DNA from: Ruegeria arenilitoris
Lineage (GTDB): Bacteria; Pseudomonadota; Alphaproteobacteria; Rhodobacterales; Rhodobacteraceae
Length of the DNA stretch: 64,000 bases
Assembly: GCF_013030265.1 (NCBI RefSeq)
Contig: NZ_WPZQ01000011.1
Location: 124,001-188,000, forward strand
Direction of reading: 5' to 3'
Positions 27,403 to 37,379 of this stretch are shown in pieces. The notes under the pieces are model-generated. The model was not told the DNA's origin. It was given only the letters and a program-made list of their open reading frames with translations, and searched no databases. The stretch's first letter is position 1, and each line of letters starts with the position of its first letter. A program made the position numbers and the translations under genes.

Positions 27403-28293
27403 TTAATCAGCCTCAAATGCAGCTGCGATCTGATCCAAAGTCAGCGTCATGGATTGGATGCCGCCTGCCGCAATATAAAGCGGCGTGCTGTCGAGATAGA
27501 TGACCTTACCAGTCTCCCAGGCTTTGGTTTCCTGCACCAATGGGTTGTCCAGAACGGTCTGCGCGGCGTCACCATCTTGCCCGATGGCAGCCATGCGGTC
27601 GATTACAATCAGGACATCGGGATTGGCGTCATGGATAAACTCAAAACTGATCGCTTCACCATGGGTGGAGGATTCGATATTTTCGACAGCCGGCTTCAAC
27701 CCCACCGTGTCGTATAGCCAGCCAAAGCGTCCTTCAGGGCCATAGGCTGAGATTTTGGGGCCGTTGGTCATTACGACAAGAGCTGATCCTTGACCCGAGG
27801 TGGAATTGCGTGTCGCTTCAACTTTAGCTTCGAACGCTTGCGCAAGCGCGGCGGCCTCTGCCTGCTTGTCAAAGATTTCGCCATAAGCTTCCAAACGGTC
27901 CAGGCCCTGGCCCACTGTGTCTTCCCAGATCGTCATGTCGATTGTCGGGGCGATCTTGTTCAGCTTGGGCACAGCCTTGTAAGACCGACCGCCGGCTATC
28001 ACCAGATCAGGAGCAATTGCAGCGATTGCTTCGTAATCTGGCTCGAACAACGTACCGACATGCGCGGCGCTGTTGGTCGCCTCTGCCAAATAGTCCACAT
28101 AGACTGGGTGTATCGTGGCATCTGGTACGACTCCCAGAGCCAGCAGACTGTCCAGAGCAGCCATGTCAAACACAGCGATTTTGCCAGGTGTGACAGGTAC
28201 ATCCTGATGGCCACGATAGGTTTCGATTGAAACAGTTTGCGCCGAAAGTGGTGATGCCAGCAGACACAACGCAACAGCGAGCTTTTTGTACAT
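27403..28293 (-). CDS. Siderophore-binding periplasmic protein
   Basis: 296 residues from the ATG at 28293, chosen because GAGGA lies 7 bases upstream and the protein then begins with a proper signal peptide (MYKKLAVALCLLASPLSAQ). A TroA-fold binding protein: TPGKIAVFDMAALDSLLALGV, then LVIAGGRSYKAVPKLNKIAP, and KISAYGPEGRFGWLYDTVGL. These blocks resemble the YclQ/CeuE/FatB group that binds catecholate siderophores such as petrobactin or anguibactin. The actual ligand is not determined. It is the first gene of the importer operon, divergent from the TonB-dependent receptor. Confidence 0.9.
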   Translation of the reverse strand: MYKKLAVALCLLASPLSAQTVSIETYRGHQDVPVTPGKIAVFDMAALDSLLALGVVPDATIHPVYVDYLAEATNSAAHVGTLFEPDYEAIAAIAPDLVIAGGRSYKAVPKLNKIAPTIDMTIWEDTVGQGLDRLEAYGEIFDKQAEAAALAQAFEAKVEATRNSTSGQGSALVVMTNGPKISAYGPEGRFGWLYDTVGLKPAVENIESSTHGEAISFEFIHDANPDVLIVIDRMAAIGQDGDAAQTVLDNPLVQETKAWETGKVIYLDSTPLYIAAGGIQSMTLTLDQIAAAFEAD

Positions 28294-28436
28294 AACAGTC
28301 CTCATGATCAAGGCTTGGCTGTCACGATGACTGGCTGAGCGGGGGTCCATAGTGTTCTGGCACATGGGACAGTCCAGAACTAGGTCGGTTTTCTGAGTGA
28401 GTGATTTTAGCGTGGCAGGATCGGTGTTTCTTCCCT

Positions 28437-28465
28437 AATTGTATTTTATGTGTTGAAGTACAATT
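28437..28465. promoter_or_regulatory. Inverted repeat in the siderophore importer/receptor intergenic region
   Basis: AATTGTA (28437-28443) and TACAATT (28459-28465), perfect 7-base arms, 15-base spacer, lying between the divergent binding-protein gene and the receptor gene. The position suits an iron-responsive operator, but it matches no Fur, RirA or Irr consensus that I can assert. Confidence 0.4.
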
Positions 28466-28547
28466 TTGACTGTGCCAAATAACCGCAAATCGGTAGCCAT
28501 TCAACCACCTAGCCAAACGATAAAAATACAAAAGAACGGGTTAGGAC

Positions 28548-30524
28548 ATGAAAGCACACCGATATCTGGCCTATGTTGCCACTGGCTTGCTGCCGCTGGC
28601 AGCACATGCAGAAGATGACATATTCTTGGGGACAATTTTGATTTCAGCACCAACTCTGGAAGATCCGGAAGGTGAGGAAATCGATATCACCAGCGACGAA
28701 CTGGCACTTACCAATCCTTCTGATCTTTCTGAGTTGTTTGTGGCGGAGCCGACTGTACAGGTTGGCAGCTCGATCCCATTGTCTCAGAAACTCTACGTCA
28801 ACGGAATTGAGGAAAACAATCTGGCAATCTCTATCGACGGAGCGCGCCAGAACAATAAGATCTTCCACCACAACACGACGACTTTGGTCGATCCGGGGTT
28901 GCTCAAGGCCGCGCGGATTGATCCCGGTGTAGCCCCTGCGGACGCAGGTCCCGGTGCACTTGCGGGGGCCTTGGCCTACGAGACCAAGGATGTAGCGGAC
29001 CTGCTGTCCGAAGACGCCAATTTCGGGGGTAGGTACCGGTTCGAGTATCAGTCGAACGGTGACATCGTAGCCAACAGCCTCACGCTCTATGGCCAACAAA
29101 GTGGCTTCGAATACTTGGGCTACCTAAAATACGCGACCGGGAACACGCAAAAGGATGGTAGTGGAAACGAAATCATCGGGTCCGCCACAGACTTGTTAAG
29201 CGGATTGGTAAAAACCGCATATCAAACTGAGGAAGGCAGCCGGTTCGAGCTGTCGTATGAACGCGTCAGAGATGACGAAGTGCGACCCTATCGGGCTAAT
29301 ATCGGTCAAATCATTGGTGGGCGTCCCGTGCCACTCACACGCCCATATGATCTGAAACGCGAGAACGTGGTTTTCACTTATACCGAAGCCGAACCCAAGG
29401 GGTTGTGGGACCCCAAAGTTCTTCTTGCATATAGCAGTTCCGAACTGTTCCTGGACGAATCCGGTCTGCCGACGAACCAGACTGTTTCCGGCAAGACCGA
29501 CAGTTTCAACGGTGAGATCTCCAACCGCTTCGATTTTGGGTGGACCGAAATCAATGCCGGACTGGATTTCTACAATGATACTGCTGATACGGACTACAAG
29601 TCACTGCGGTTCTCAAATCGGGATGAAGCGGCTTCAGAGAAGCTGCGGAACATTGGTGTTTTTGCGCAGGTCCGTATGCGGCCCAATGATCGGACTGACC
29701 TTTCCTTCGGTCTGCGTGGCGATTTTCAAGACTTCACCGGAGTTGACGGTTCCAAACAGTCTACCAGCGGAATTTCGGGTAACTTTGCGGCGCAATACAA
29801 CATCACGGATCAATTCACCGTAAGCGCCGGATATTCGAATGTCTGGGGCGGTATCGAACTGGCTGAGAACTTCATCATGAACCCAGCCTGGAGCTATCCG
29901 GCAACAGGGATCGAAGATGTTACCTCCGAAAACGTGTTTGTCGCGGCCAAGTATGATGTTGGAGTCTGGGTGGCTAACGCCAAGTACTTCCATACTAAAA
30001 TTGACAATGCCCGCGCTGCATCCTATCGCGCCGGGCCAGCGGAGACAGCGGATCTTGAATCTAAGGGATACGAACTGGGCTTTGGATATGCGTGGAATGG
30101 TGGCTTCGTAAGAGTGGGCTATGCCAACATTGATACGGACATCAATGGCCGCACCGCGGACTCCTTCACCGGTAACTATCTGACTATGCCGATGGGCGAG
30201 TTTGTATCATTGCAAGCAGCGCATCAGTTCAACAACGGGGTTCTAATTGGTGGCGATGCACAAGTGGCGTTTGACTACGATGACACGTACGATTTCGCTA
30301 CAGGCGGGCGTGGTCCAGAACTGCCAGGTTACACCGTAGTCAACGTATTTGCTCAATACTCTCCGAAAAAGATGCAAAACCTGACCCTTCGGGCCGAGGT
30401 TAGCAATCTATTCGATGAGACTTATGCAAACCGCGCGACCTATGGGCAAGAATTCGTGGGTGAAGTGGTTGCTCTGAACGAACCAGGTCGTTCGCTGCGC
30501 CTCATGGCAGAGATCGAGTTCTGA
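28548..30524 (+). CDS. TonB-dependent siderophore receptor
   Basis: 658-residue outer-membrane receptor. Signal peptide residues 1-21 (ending AHA). A TonB-box-like segment TILISAP follows. The plug domain (about 45-145) contains QKLYVNGIEENNLAISIDGARQ. The C-terminal beta-barrel has a TonB-receptor terminal signature (LTLRAEVSNLFDETYANRATYG, final LRLMAEIEF with terminal Phe). It is divergent from the siderophore ABC importer, so it is the matching outer-membrane gate. The plug also resembles heme/hemoglobin receptors, so a heme ligand is an alternative. Confidence 0.92.
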   Translation: MKAHRYLAYVATGLLPLAAHAEDDIFLGTILISAPTLEDPEGEEIDITSDELALTNPSDLSELFVAEPTVQVGSSIPLSQKLYVNGIEENNLAISIDGARQNNKIFHHNTTTLVDPGLLKAARIDPGVAPADAGPGALAGALAYETKDVADLLSEDANFGGRYRFEYQSNGDIVANSLTLYGQQSGFEYLGYLKYATGNTQKDGSGNEIIGSATDLLSGLVKTAYQTEEGSRFELSYERVRDDEVRPYRANIGQIIGGRPVPLTRPYDLKRENVVFTYTEAEPKGLWDPKVLLAYSSSELFLDESGLPTNQTVSGKTDSFNGEISNRFDFGWTEINAGLDFYNDTADTDYKSLRFSNRDEAASEKLRNIGVFAQVRMRPNDRTDLSFGLRGDFQDFTGVDGSKQSTSGISGNFAAQYNITDQFTVSAGYSNVWGGIELAENFIMNPAWSYPATGIEDVTSENVFVAAKYDVGVWVANAKYFHTKIDNARAASYRAGPAETADLESKGYELGFGYAWNGGFVRVGYANIDTDINGRTADSFTGNYLTMPMGEFVSLQAAHQFNNGVLIGGDAQVAFDYDDTYDFATGGRGPELPGYTVVNVFAQYSPKKMQNLTLRAEVSNLFDETYANRATYGQEFVGEVVALNEPGRSLRLMAEIEF

Positions 30525-30545
30525 TACGTAATTGAGAGAAAAGAC

Positions 30546-30580
30546 GGGGTTGGCAATTGAATGTTGTCAGCCCCCATTTT
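30546..30580 (+). terminator. Intrinsic terminator after the TonB-dependent receptor
   Basis: An 11-bp stem with two G-T pairs (GGGGTTGGCAA, 30546-30556; TTGTCAGCCCC, 30564-30574), 7-base loop, followed by CATTTTC. It lies 22 bases after the receptor stop. The rest of the gap to 30893 holds no gene that I can support. Confidence 0.7.
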
Positions 30581-30893
30581 CGTTGCGTTCGGAGCTTTTT
30601 ACCAGTGCCTACCCGTGTCCGACCTTTAGAGATCGCATCCATGAATCTGATTGAGCTGGTACTGGTGAGTGAAGAGGTACTCGCCGTTGGTTGCAGCGCG
30701 GGTGCAATCGAAGAAACAGCCAACGCTGAAATTCTGGCCTATCAACGAAAACTATCTACGTGTTCTCGGCAAGCGGATGTACCTCTATCGGGCTGTCGAT
30801 AAAGCAGGGAAACACCGTTCCGTTAGGAACTAGATCATGAAATAGCCTGGGTTAAATGAAGGCGATTTACCCTAATTCGCCGGTGCTCAGTTC

Positions 30894-31907
30894 TTATGTA
30901 CGGTATGACCCAGGCGTTCGGTTTGTCCACTTTCGGAAGGCCCTATGAAAGTTCGCAGGGGCCGAGAAGCCCGTGTCAAACGCGATTTGATCTATGCTGT
31001 CCGTGCTTTGCTGAAGAGAACGGATCGCGATGTCTCGGCGCAGGGCATCTTTGATGTCCTGAAAGGATGTCCCCTCATCTTTCAAGCGTCTGTTCAAAGT
31101 CCGAGGCGTCATCTTAAGAGCCCGGGCAGCATCCGGAAGCTGGCAAGTCTGCCATGTCGCTCCATAAAGAAATGCTCGGACTCGAAGACTATTTGTATGG
31201 GCGCGTGAACCAGTAAAAATCCAATCCAGCGGCGCGCGTTCAAGAAACGCGGATGCCTCGGCAGGACTGCGGCTTATCAAACGGGTGAACTGGCGTGGGT
31301 CAAAGCGAATGCAGGTTTCTGGGGTATCGAACTCGACGGGGCACGGGAAGACAACCGAATAATCGGCTGCAAATTCCGGGCGGGCAAAGGCAAAGCAAAC
31401 CGTTTGCACCGGTGTTTCAGACCCGCTGAGCCAGGATAGCAGCCCATGCGCCAGCTTCAGGATCAGCATGTGGCCGAAACGCTGCGGCTGAGTTTCGCCT
31501 AAGTAAGGTACCAATGCCAACTCCACTTCGTCCGGTTTGTTCCGCAAGTCAAAGTAGAAGTCATCCAGAAGCAAGTTCCAGAACGTCGAGAACCGATAGA
31601 GAGCCGAGGTCAGGCTGCTCGCTCCGCGTTGAACCGTCACAAGATGCTGCAATGCGCGTGGCCGGATCGGTCGGCTCCAGAGACCCATCATTTCGTCCCC
31701 AGTCTCAGGCGCGGCAAGTTGATACAGCCGGGCTATTTCATTCAGTGTGACACGTTGAGTTGGTGCCATCGGACTGGTTTGAAGGCCCGAGCGTTCAAGC
31801 AGCGAATCCATCTCTTCCACAGTGCAACGAGACCCAAGTGCATCTAGCCAATCCTGAATAAATGCCGCTGAAACCGTCGTCAGAGAGATGGGGTCATTGC
31901 TGGTCAT
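30894..31907 (-). CDS. AraC-family transcriptional regulator
   Basis: 337 residues. The N-terminal part (about 15-210) is the arabinose-binding-like (OruR/ArgR type) effector domain. The C-terminal AraC helix-turn-helix pair (about 240-335) has LPDAARALKMTPRTLNRRLKDEG and the second motif IDQIAFDTGFSAPANFHRAFRKWTNRTPG. It is divergent from the dmdCDBA operon, 112 bases away, so it is the likely DMSP-pathway activator. The inducer could be DMSP or an intermediate such as acrylate or methylmercaptopropionate (inference). Confidence 0.92.
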   Translation of the reverse strand: MTSNDPISLTTVSAAFIQDWLDALGSRCTVEEMDSLLERSGLQTSPMAPTQRVTLNEIARLYQLAAPETGDEMMGLWSRPIRPRALQHLVTVQRGASSLTSALYRFSTFWNLLLDDFYFDLRNKPDEVELALVPYLGETQPQRFGHMLILKLAHGLLSWLSGSETPVQTVCFAFARPEFAADYSVVFPCPVEFDTPETCIRFDPRQFTRLISRSPAEASAFLERAPLDWIFTGSRAHTNSLRVRAFLYGATWQTCQLPDAARALKMTPRTLNRRLKDEGTSFQDIKDALRRDIAIRSLQQSTDSIDQIAFDTGFSAPANFHRAFRKWTNRTPGSYRT

Positions 31908-32019
31908 AAGAATCTCTGTTTGGCGTAATCGGATACTATTTTGTCAAGAAATGAGCTTATCGACAATCCATAGGGCAGATAAATGACGCGAAACCATAAT
32001 GACCGCCAGGGAGCCTGGA

Positions 32020-33783
32020 ATGTCCTATCAGCCGCCCGTTCAGGATTTGATGTTTTGTGTCGAGCACTTGTCCCACTGGGAGAAGGTGTCGTCGCTGGCC
32101 GCATATTCGGACTACGACTTGGAGGATATTGGTGCTGTTCTCGAAGGCTATGCCCGGTTCTGCGGTGAGCAGATCGCGCCTTTGTCCCATATTGGAGACA
32201 CTTTGGGGGCCCGGTTTGGCAACGGGCGCGTGACTATGCCTGAGGGCGACGCGCAGGCCTATGCACAGTTCGTCGAGATGGGTTGGCAGGCCCTGACCCA
32301 CCCGGTGGAATACGGTGGCATGGGGTTGCCGCGAACCGTCGGCGCAGCAGCCGTGGAAATGCTGAATGCCGCTGATATGAGCTTTGGCCTCTGCCCACTC
32401 CTGACTGATGGGGCCATTGAGGCGCTACTGCTGACGGGTTCGGATGATCAGAAAGCCATGTACCTTGAACCGCTGATTGCTGGACGCTGGTCCGGCACGA
32501 TGAACCTGACGGAACCACAAGCGGGCAGCGATCTGGGGCGCGTGGCGACCAAAGCGGTGCAACGTGCGGATGGCAGCTATGGCATCTCAGGAACGAAAAT
32601 TTTCATCACATATGGCGCTCATGATCTGACCGAGAACATCATCCATTTGGTATTGGCCCGTACACCCGACGCACCTGCCGGGCCTAAGGGGCTGAGCCTG
32701 TTCATCGTGCCGCAGAAGCTTGTGGAAGCGGACGGGACGGTAGGATCAGAAAATACGGTCAACTGTGTGAGCATCGAACACAAACTTGGTGTTCGCGCCA
32801 GCCCGACGGCGGTTCTGGAATACAATGATGCCACGGGGTTCTTGATCGGCGATGAAAATCGCGGGTTGGAATACATGTTCATCATGATGAACGCAGCGCG
32901 GTTCTCCGTTGGTGTGCAGGGTATTGCGACTTCTGAGCGGGCCTACCAACGTGCCCTGGCCTATGCACGCGAGCGGGTGCAAAGCCGTCCGGTGAATGGT
33001 CAGGCCAAAGATGCAGTCGCCATCATTGAACACCCGGATGTCCGCCGTATGCTCATGCGGATGCGCAGCCTGACGCAAGGCGGTCGGGCCATGGCAGCGG
33101 CGACCGCTGGGTTGTTGGACATCGCACATCATCAAGACAATCCGGAGATGGCTGCCCTGGCCGAATTCATGGTTCCGCTGGTCAAAGGTTTCTGCTCGGA
33201 ACGTGCAGTTGAGGTCGCATCGCTGGGCGTGCAAATCCATGGCGGCATGGGCTTTATCGAGGAAACCGGTGCCGCGCAGCATTACCGCGACGCACGCATT
33301 CTGCCGATTTACGAAGGCACCACCGCCATTCAGGCCAACGACCTTCTGGGACGCAAGGTAATGCGCGACGGCGGCGAAACTGCCCGCCGCTTCGCAGCTC
33401 GGATAAAGGCAACCGAAGCGGAACTGGCCGACGGTGACGCAACGGCGCAAGCTATCAGCACAAGTCTTGCGCAGGCGCGCGGCGCGTTTGAAACCGCATT
33501 GGATTGGTTGTTGGAAAACTGCCGAAAGGACATCGATGCAGCCTTTGCGGGCTCGGTCCCGTTCCTGATGTTGGCGGGTACGCTGGCGGCGGGATGGAAG
33601 CTGGCGAAGGGTGCGTTAGCCGCGCAGGATGCGCTGGATGCTGGACAGAAAACGCAATTCATGTCCCAGAAAATTGCCACCGCCCTTTTCTTTGCGCAGC
33701 ACATTTTGCCTGAATGCATGACCGAACACACTCGCATTCTGTACGGCTCGCGCAGCCTGCTTGATGCGGCTTTTGCCGAATAA
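32020..33783 (+). CDS. dmdC: Methylmercaptopropionyl-CoA dehydrogenase
   Basis: 587-residue FAD-dependent acyl-CoA dehydrogenase of the long DmdC type with a C-terminal extension. The ATG at 32020 has AGGGAG 6 bases upstream; the in-frame ATG at 31999 does not. Blocks: MNLTEPQAGSDLG (substrate/FAD side), FITYGAHDLTENIIHLVLAR, and IYEGTTAIQAND with Glu432 at the catalytic-base position. In the DMSP demethylation pathway DmdC oxidises 3-methylmercaptopropionyl-CoA to methylthioacryloyl-CoA. Assignment rests on family plus the adjacent dmdD, dmdB and dmdA genes; by itself it could be any FadE-like enzyme. Confidence 0.85.
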   Translation: MSYQPPVQDLMFCVEHLSHWEKVSSLAAYSDYDLEDIGAVLEGYARFCGEQIAPLSHIGDTLGARFGNGRVTMPEGDAQAYAQFVEMGWQALTHPVEYGGMGLPRTVGAAAVEMLNAADMSFGLCPLLTDGAIEALLLTGSDDQKAMYLEPLIAGRWSGTMNLTEPQAGSDLGRVATKAVQRADGSYGISGTKIFITYGAHDLTENIIHLVLARTPDAPAGPKGLSLFIVPQKLVEADGTVGSENTVNCVSIEHKLGVRASPTAVLEYNDATGFLIGDENRGLEYMFIMMNAARFSVGVQGIATSERAYQRALAYARERVQSRPVNGQAKDAVAIIEHPDVRRMLMRMRSLTQGGRAMAAATAGLLDIAHHQDNPEMAALAEFMVPLVKGFCSERAVEVASLGVQIHGGMGFIEETGAAQHYRDARILPIYEGTTAIQANDLLGRKVMRDGGETARRFAARIKATEAELADGDATAQAISTSLAQARGAFETALDWLLENCRKDIDAAFAGSVPFLMLAGTLAAGWKLAKGALAAQDALDAGQKTQFMSQKIATALFFAQHILPECMTEHTRILYGSRSLLDAAFAE

Positions 33784-33804
33784 TTCCTTGAAAGGACCTG
33801 ACCC

Positions 33805-34614
33805 ATGAATGATGTCGTGAACCCTGACACTTACGAAAACCTCGCGATTTCAGAGCGTGAGAACGGTCTGTACGTCGTAACTTTGAACCGCCCTTCAAAG
33901 CGCAATGCGCTGGATGTGGCCACAATCGAGGAACTGATCCGCTTTTTTAGCGGAGCACGTATGGCTGGGGTCAGAGCCGTGGTTCTCGCTGGTGAAGGCG
34001 ACCATTTCTGCGCGGGTCTTGATCTGGTTGAGCATTGGAAAGCCGACCGTAGCCCGGATGACTTCATGCATGTCTGCCTGCGTTGGCATGAGGCATTCAA
34101 TAAGATGGAGTATGGCGGTGTGCCGATCATTGCTGCACTCAAAGGTGCCGTTGTCGGCGGAGGACTGGAACTCGCCAGCGCGGCGCATATCCGGGTGATC
34201 GATCCGGGAACCTATTTCGCCCTGCCCGAAGGCCAGCGCGGGATTTTCACCGGTGGTGGAGCGACAATCCGTGTTTCAGACATGATCGGCAAGTACCGCA
34301 TGATCGACATGATCCTGACGGGCCGCGTCTATCAGGGACAAGAGGCCGTTGATCTGGGATTGGCGCAATACATCACCGAAGATGGCGGCAGCATGGCCAA
34401 GGCAATGGAGCTGGCAGAACAAATTGCGAAGAACCTGCCACTGACGAACTTTGCCATCTGTTCTGCGATTAGCCACTTGAACAACATGTCCGGCATGGAT
34501 GCCGCCTATGCAGAGGCTGTGGTGGGTGGAGTGGTCAATACCCAACCTGCGGCCCGTGCGCGCCTGGAAGCTTTTGCAAACAAAACCGCCGCCCGCGTGC
34601 GGCCCAACAGCTAA
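33805..34614 (+). CDS. dmdD: Methylthioacryloyl-CoA hydratase
   Basis: 269-residue crotonase-fold enzyme. The two catalytic glutamates of DmdD-type hydratases are present: Glu122 in GGGLELAS and Glu142 in ALPEGQRG. The oxyanion block [11 protein letters not shown] and an N-terminal [12 protein letters not shown] are also seen. In the pathway it hydrates methylthioacryloyl-CoA, releasing methanethiol and acetaldehyde. AAAGGA lies about 9 bases before the ATG. It begins 21 bases after dmdC. A general enoyl-CoA hydratase role is the alternative. Confidence 0.82.
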   Translation: MNDVVNPDTYENLAISERENGLYVVTLNRPSKRNALDVATIEELIRFFSGARMAGVRAVVLAGEGDHFCAGLDLVEHWKADRSPDDFMHVCLRWHEAFNKMEYGGVPIIAALKGAVVGGGLELASAAHIRVIDPGTYFALPEGQRGIFTGGGATIRVSDMIGKYRMIDMILTGRVYQGQEAVDLGLAQYITEDGGSMAKAMELAEQIAKNLPLTNFAICSAISHLNNMSGMDAAYAEAVVGGVVNTQPAARARLEAFANKTAARVRPNS

Positions 34615-34630
34615 CTCAGGCGGAACCGGG

Positions 34631-36244
34631 ATGCGTCAGCAATTCGAAGCTCTTCAAAAGACGCGGGCAAACCATGTGCCCTTGTCACCGATATCTTTCC
34701 TGCGCCGCGCCGAAAATCTGCACGGCGCGCGAACGGCGGTGATCTATGGCGACATTCAAAGAACATGGGCCGAAACTGCAACCCGCATTCGCGCTGTGGC
34801 CGGTGGGCTGGTCGAACTTGGCGTGCAGAAAGGCGACACGGTTTCAGTGCTGAGCCCGAATGTCCCGGAACTCTTTGAGTTGCACTTTGCCCTACCGTTG
34901 ACGGGCGGTGTCCTCAACACACTGAACACGCGGCTGGAGCCGGAAACCATCGCCTACATTCTGGATCACGCGGACACGAAGCTGGTGATCGTGGATCAGG
35001 AGCTTGTACCGCTTTTGTCGAAAGCCTTTGAACTACTTGGTCGGACCTTGCCAGTGGTCGAAATCGTCGATCCTGCGGTCACCGGTGAGAGCCTTGGTGG
35101 GCAAACCTACGAGGCGTTGACTGAAGCCACACCGCTACCAATAGAACTGCCCGATGATGAATGGGATGCCATTGCGTTGAACTACACGTCCGGTACGTCC
35201 GGTCGCCCGAAAGGCGTTGTCTATCACCATCGCGGGGCCTATCTGGTGGCGCTCGGCACAGGGACAGCTTGGCAGATGCCGCCTTACCCGGTCTATCTGT
35301 CGGTGGTGCCGATGTTCCACTGCAACGGCTGGGGGCACCCGTGGTTGATGGCCATGCTTGGCGCGACTGTCGTGTTTACTCGTGTTCCGGCGGCAGACCG
35401 TATTCTGAACGCGATCCGTACCCATGGCGTGACTCATTTCGGTGCGGCGCCCATCGTGTTGCAAATGTTGGCCGAAGCCGCGAGCGACGCGGCCCCATTC
35501 GATCCTGCAATCCGCGTTTTGACGGCGGGTGCACCACCGCCGCCTTCGGTACTGGAAAAAACCCGCTCGATGGGGCTCGACGTCATGCAGGTCTACGGCC
35601 TGACAGAGACCTACGGCCATATCTCACAGTGTCTTTGGCAGGATGACTGGGACCAACTCAGTCCAGCGGAGCAAGCCGAATTGCAAGCGCAGCAAGGCAT
35701 CGCCTTTCCGATGGTCGAAGAGGTCACAGTGATCGACCGTAACAGTGACACACCCGTAACACGCGATGGTGTTACACAGGGCGAAATCGCCATTCGGGGC
35801 AACACGGTGATGGCGGGGTACTACAAGGACGCCGAGGCCACGTCGAAAGCTTTTGAGGACGGTTGGTTCTGGTCCGGCGACGGCGCTGTCTTACATGAAA
35901 ACGGCTACATCCAGATACGTGACCGCCTGAAAGACGTTATCATTTCCGGCGGAGAAAACATTTCTTCGGTCGAGGTCGAAGCAGTACTCTACCGCCATGA
36001 GGCCGTACAGGCCGCTGCCGTGGTTGCGATGCCACACGATAAATGGGGCGAAGTCCCCTGCGCCTTTGTCGAATTGCGCGAAGGTGCCGAAACAACATCT
36101 GACGAGATCATAGCCTTCTGCCGCGAGCATCTGGCCGGGTTCAAGGCCCCCAAAGTCGTCGTCTTCGAAACTCTTCCCAAAACCTCCACCGGTAAGATTC
36201 AGAAGTTCCAGCTTCGGGATCGCGCCAAAGCAATGGACCTTTGA
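34631..36244 (+). CDS. dmdB: Methylmercaptopropionate-CoA ligase
   Basis: 537 residues from the ATG at 34631; the frame is open upstream within dmdD, but only the shorter product is family-like. ANL-superfamily acyl-CoA synthetase with the AMP-binding P-loop YTSGTSGRPKGVVYHH (about 185-200), the aromatic motif QVYGLTETYGH, the hinge (SGDGAVLHENGYIQIRDR-KD) and the C-terminal Lys motif LPKTSTGKIQKFQLR. It activates methylmercaptopropionate, the product of DmdA, to its CoA thioester. It starts 17 bases after dmdD and is followed by dmdA with one intervening base. Confidence 0.85.
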   Translation: MRQQFEALQKTRANHVPLSPISFLRRAENLHGARTAVIYGDIQRTWAETATRIRAVAGGLVELGVQKGDTVSVLSPNVPELFELHFALPLTGGVLNTLNTRLEPETIAYILDHADTKLVIVDQELVPLLSKAFELLGRTLPVVEIVDPAVTGESLGGQTYEALTEATPLPIELPDDEWDAIALNYTSGTSGRPKGVVYHHRGAYLVALGTGTAWQMPPYPVYLSVVPMFHCNGWGHPWLMAMLGATVVFTRVPAADRILNAIRTHGVTHFGAAPIVLQMLAEAASDAAPFDPAIRVLTAGAPPPPSVLEKTRSMGLDVMQVYGLTETYGHISQCLWQDDWDQLSPAEQAELQAQQGIAFPMVEEVTVIDRNSDTPVTRDGVTQGEIAIRGNTVMAGYYKDAEATSKAFEDGWFWSGDGAVLHENGYIQIRDRLKDVIISGGENISSVEVEAVLYRHEAVQAAAVVAMPHDKWGEVPCAFVELREGAETTSDEIIAFCREHLAGFKAPKVVVFETLPKTSTGKIQKFQLRDRAKAMDL

Positions 36245-36245
36245 A

Positions 36246-37349
36246 ATGCGCCTGCTGTCCCAATCCCGTCGCCTGCGCCAGACACCTTTTTCAGAGGGCG
36301 TCGAAGACAAAGGCGTTACCGCCTACACCGTTTACAACCGGATGCTGCTGCCGACGGTTTTCGAAAGCGTCGAGGCCGACTATCGGCATCTCAAATCTCA
36401 TGTTCAGGTCTGGGATGTATCCTGCGAACGGCAAATCGAACTAAACGGCCCGGATGCTGGTCGCCTTATGCGGCGATTGACACCCCGAAATCTTGAGAAC
36501 ATGCAGGAAGACCAGTGCTACTACGTACCAATTGTTGATGAAAACGGTGGCATGCTGAACGACCCGGTGGCGATCAAACACAGCGAGGATCGCTGGTGGA
36601 TCTCAATCGCCGACAGCGATCTGTTATTGTGGATTAAGGGTTTGGCCGTTGGTGCGGGCATGGATGTACGCGTGTTTGAGCCTGACGTTTCACCCTTGGC
36701 AGTGCAAGGACCAAAATCAGATGACCTGATGGCCCGGGTCTTTGGCGAAGAGGTGCGCGACATCCGCTTTTTCAGGTATAAACGATTAGCGTTTCAGGAC
36801 ACGTCATTTGTGGTGGCGCGGTCTGGCTACTCGAAACAGGGCGGCTATGAGATCTATGTCGAAAATGGTGCCTACGGTATGCCACTGTGGAACGCCCTTT
36901 TCGAAGCCGGAGATGATCTGAATGTTCGTCCGGGATGTCCAAATTTGATCGAACGGATCGAAGGCGGATTGTTGAGCTATGGCAACGATATGACCATGGA
37001 AAACTCGCCGCTGGAGTGCGGATTGGGCAAATTCTGCAAACCGAACGAGAACAGTGACCACATTGGCAAGCAAGCACTTGCCAGCGAAGTTGAAACTGGC
37101 TCGACCCGACAGATCCGCGCGATTTCCATTCCAGGAGATCCCGTGCCCCCAGCTCGCTCGGCTTGGCCTCTGTTCGACGGTCGAAAGCGAGTTGGTCAAG
37201 TTACTTCAGCTGCTTGGTCGCCAGACTTCGATACAAACGTCGCAATTGGAATGGTGGATGCCGGTTACTGGGACTCCGGTACGGAGCTTGAAGTACAAAC
37301 TCCAACGGGTTTCCGACGAGCAGATGTACGAGGTTCGTTCTGGATATAG
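36246..37349 (+). CDS. dmdA: DMSP demethylase
   Basis: 367 residues, the usual DmdA length. GcvT-fold tetrahydrofolate-dependent demethylase. The N-terminus (SRRLRQTPFSEGVEDKGVTA, TVYNRMLLP, VQVWDVSCERQIEL) and SGYSKQGGYEIYV, PLAVQGPKSDDLMARVFGE, NLIERIEGGLLSYGNDM are typical of DmdA. The folate-site motif reads MLNDP (103-107), as in DmdA, instead of the IDD of glycine-cleavage T-proteins. It removes a methyl from DMSP to give methylmercaptopropionate. Last gene of the operon, directly following dmdB. A DmdA-like paralogue acting on another substrate remains possible. Confidence 0.85.
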   Translation: MRLLSQSRRLRQTPFSEGVEDKGVTAYTVYNRMLLPTVFESVEADYRHLKSHVQVWDVSCERQIELNGPDAGRLMRRLTPRNLENMQEDQCYYVPIVDENGGMLNDPVAIKHSEDRWWISIADSDLLLWIKGLAVGAGMDVRVFEPDVSPLAVQGPKSDDLMARVFGEEVRDIRFFRYKRLAFQDTSFVVARSGYSKQGGYEIYVENGAYGMPLWNALFEAGDDLNVRPGCPNLIERIEGGLLSYGNDMTMENSPLECGLGKFCKPNENSDHIGKQALASEVETGSTRQIRAISIPGDPVPPARSAWPLFDGRKRVGQVTSAAWSPDFDTNVAIGMVDAGYWDSGTELEVQTPTGFRRADVRGSFWI

Positions 37350-37379
37350 TCTAGGTTGGTTGCGAGAGAGTGCGGAACC

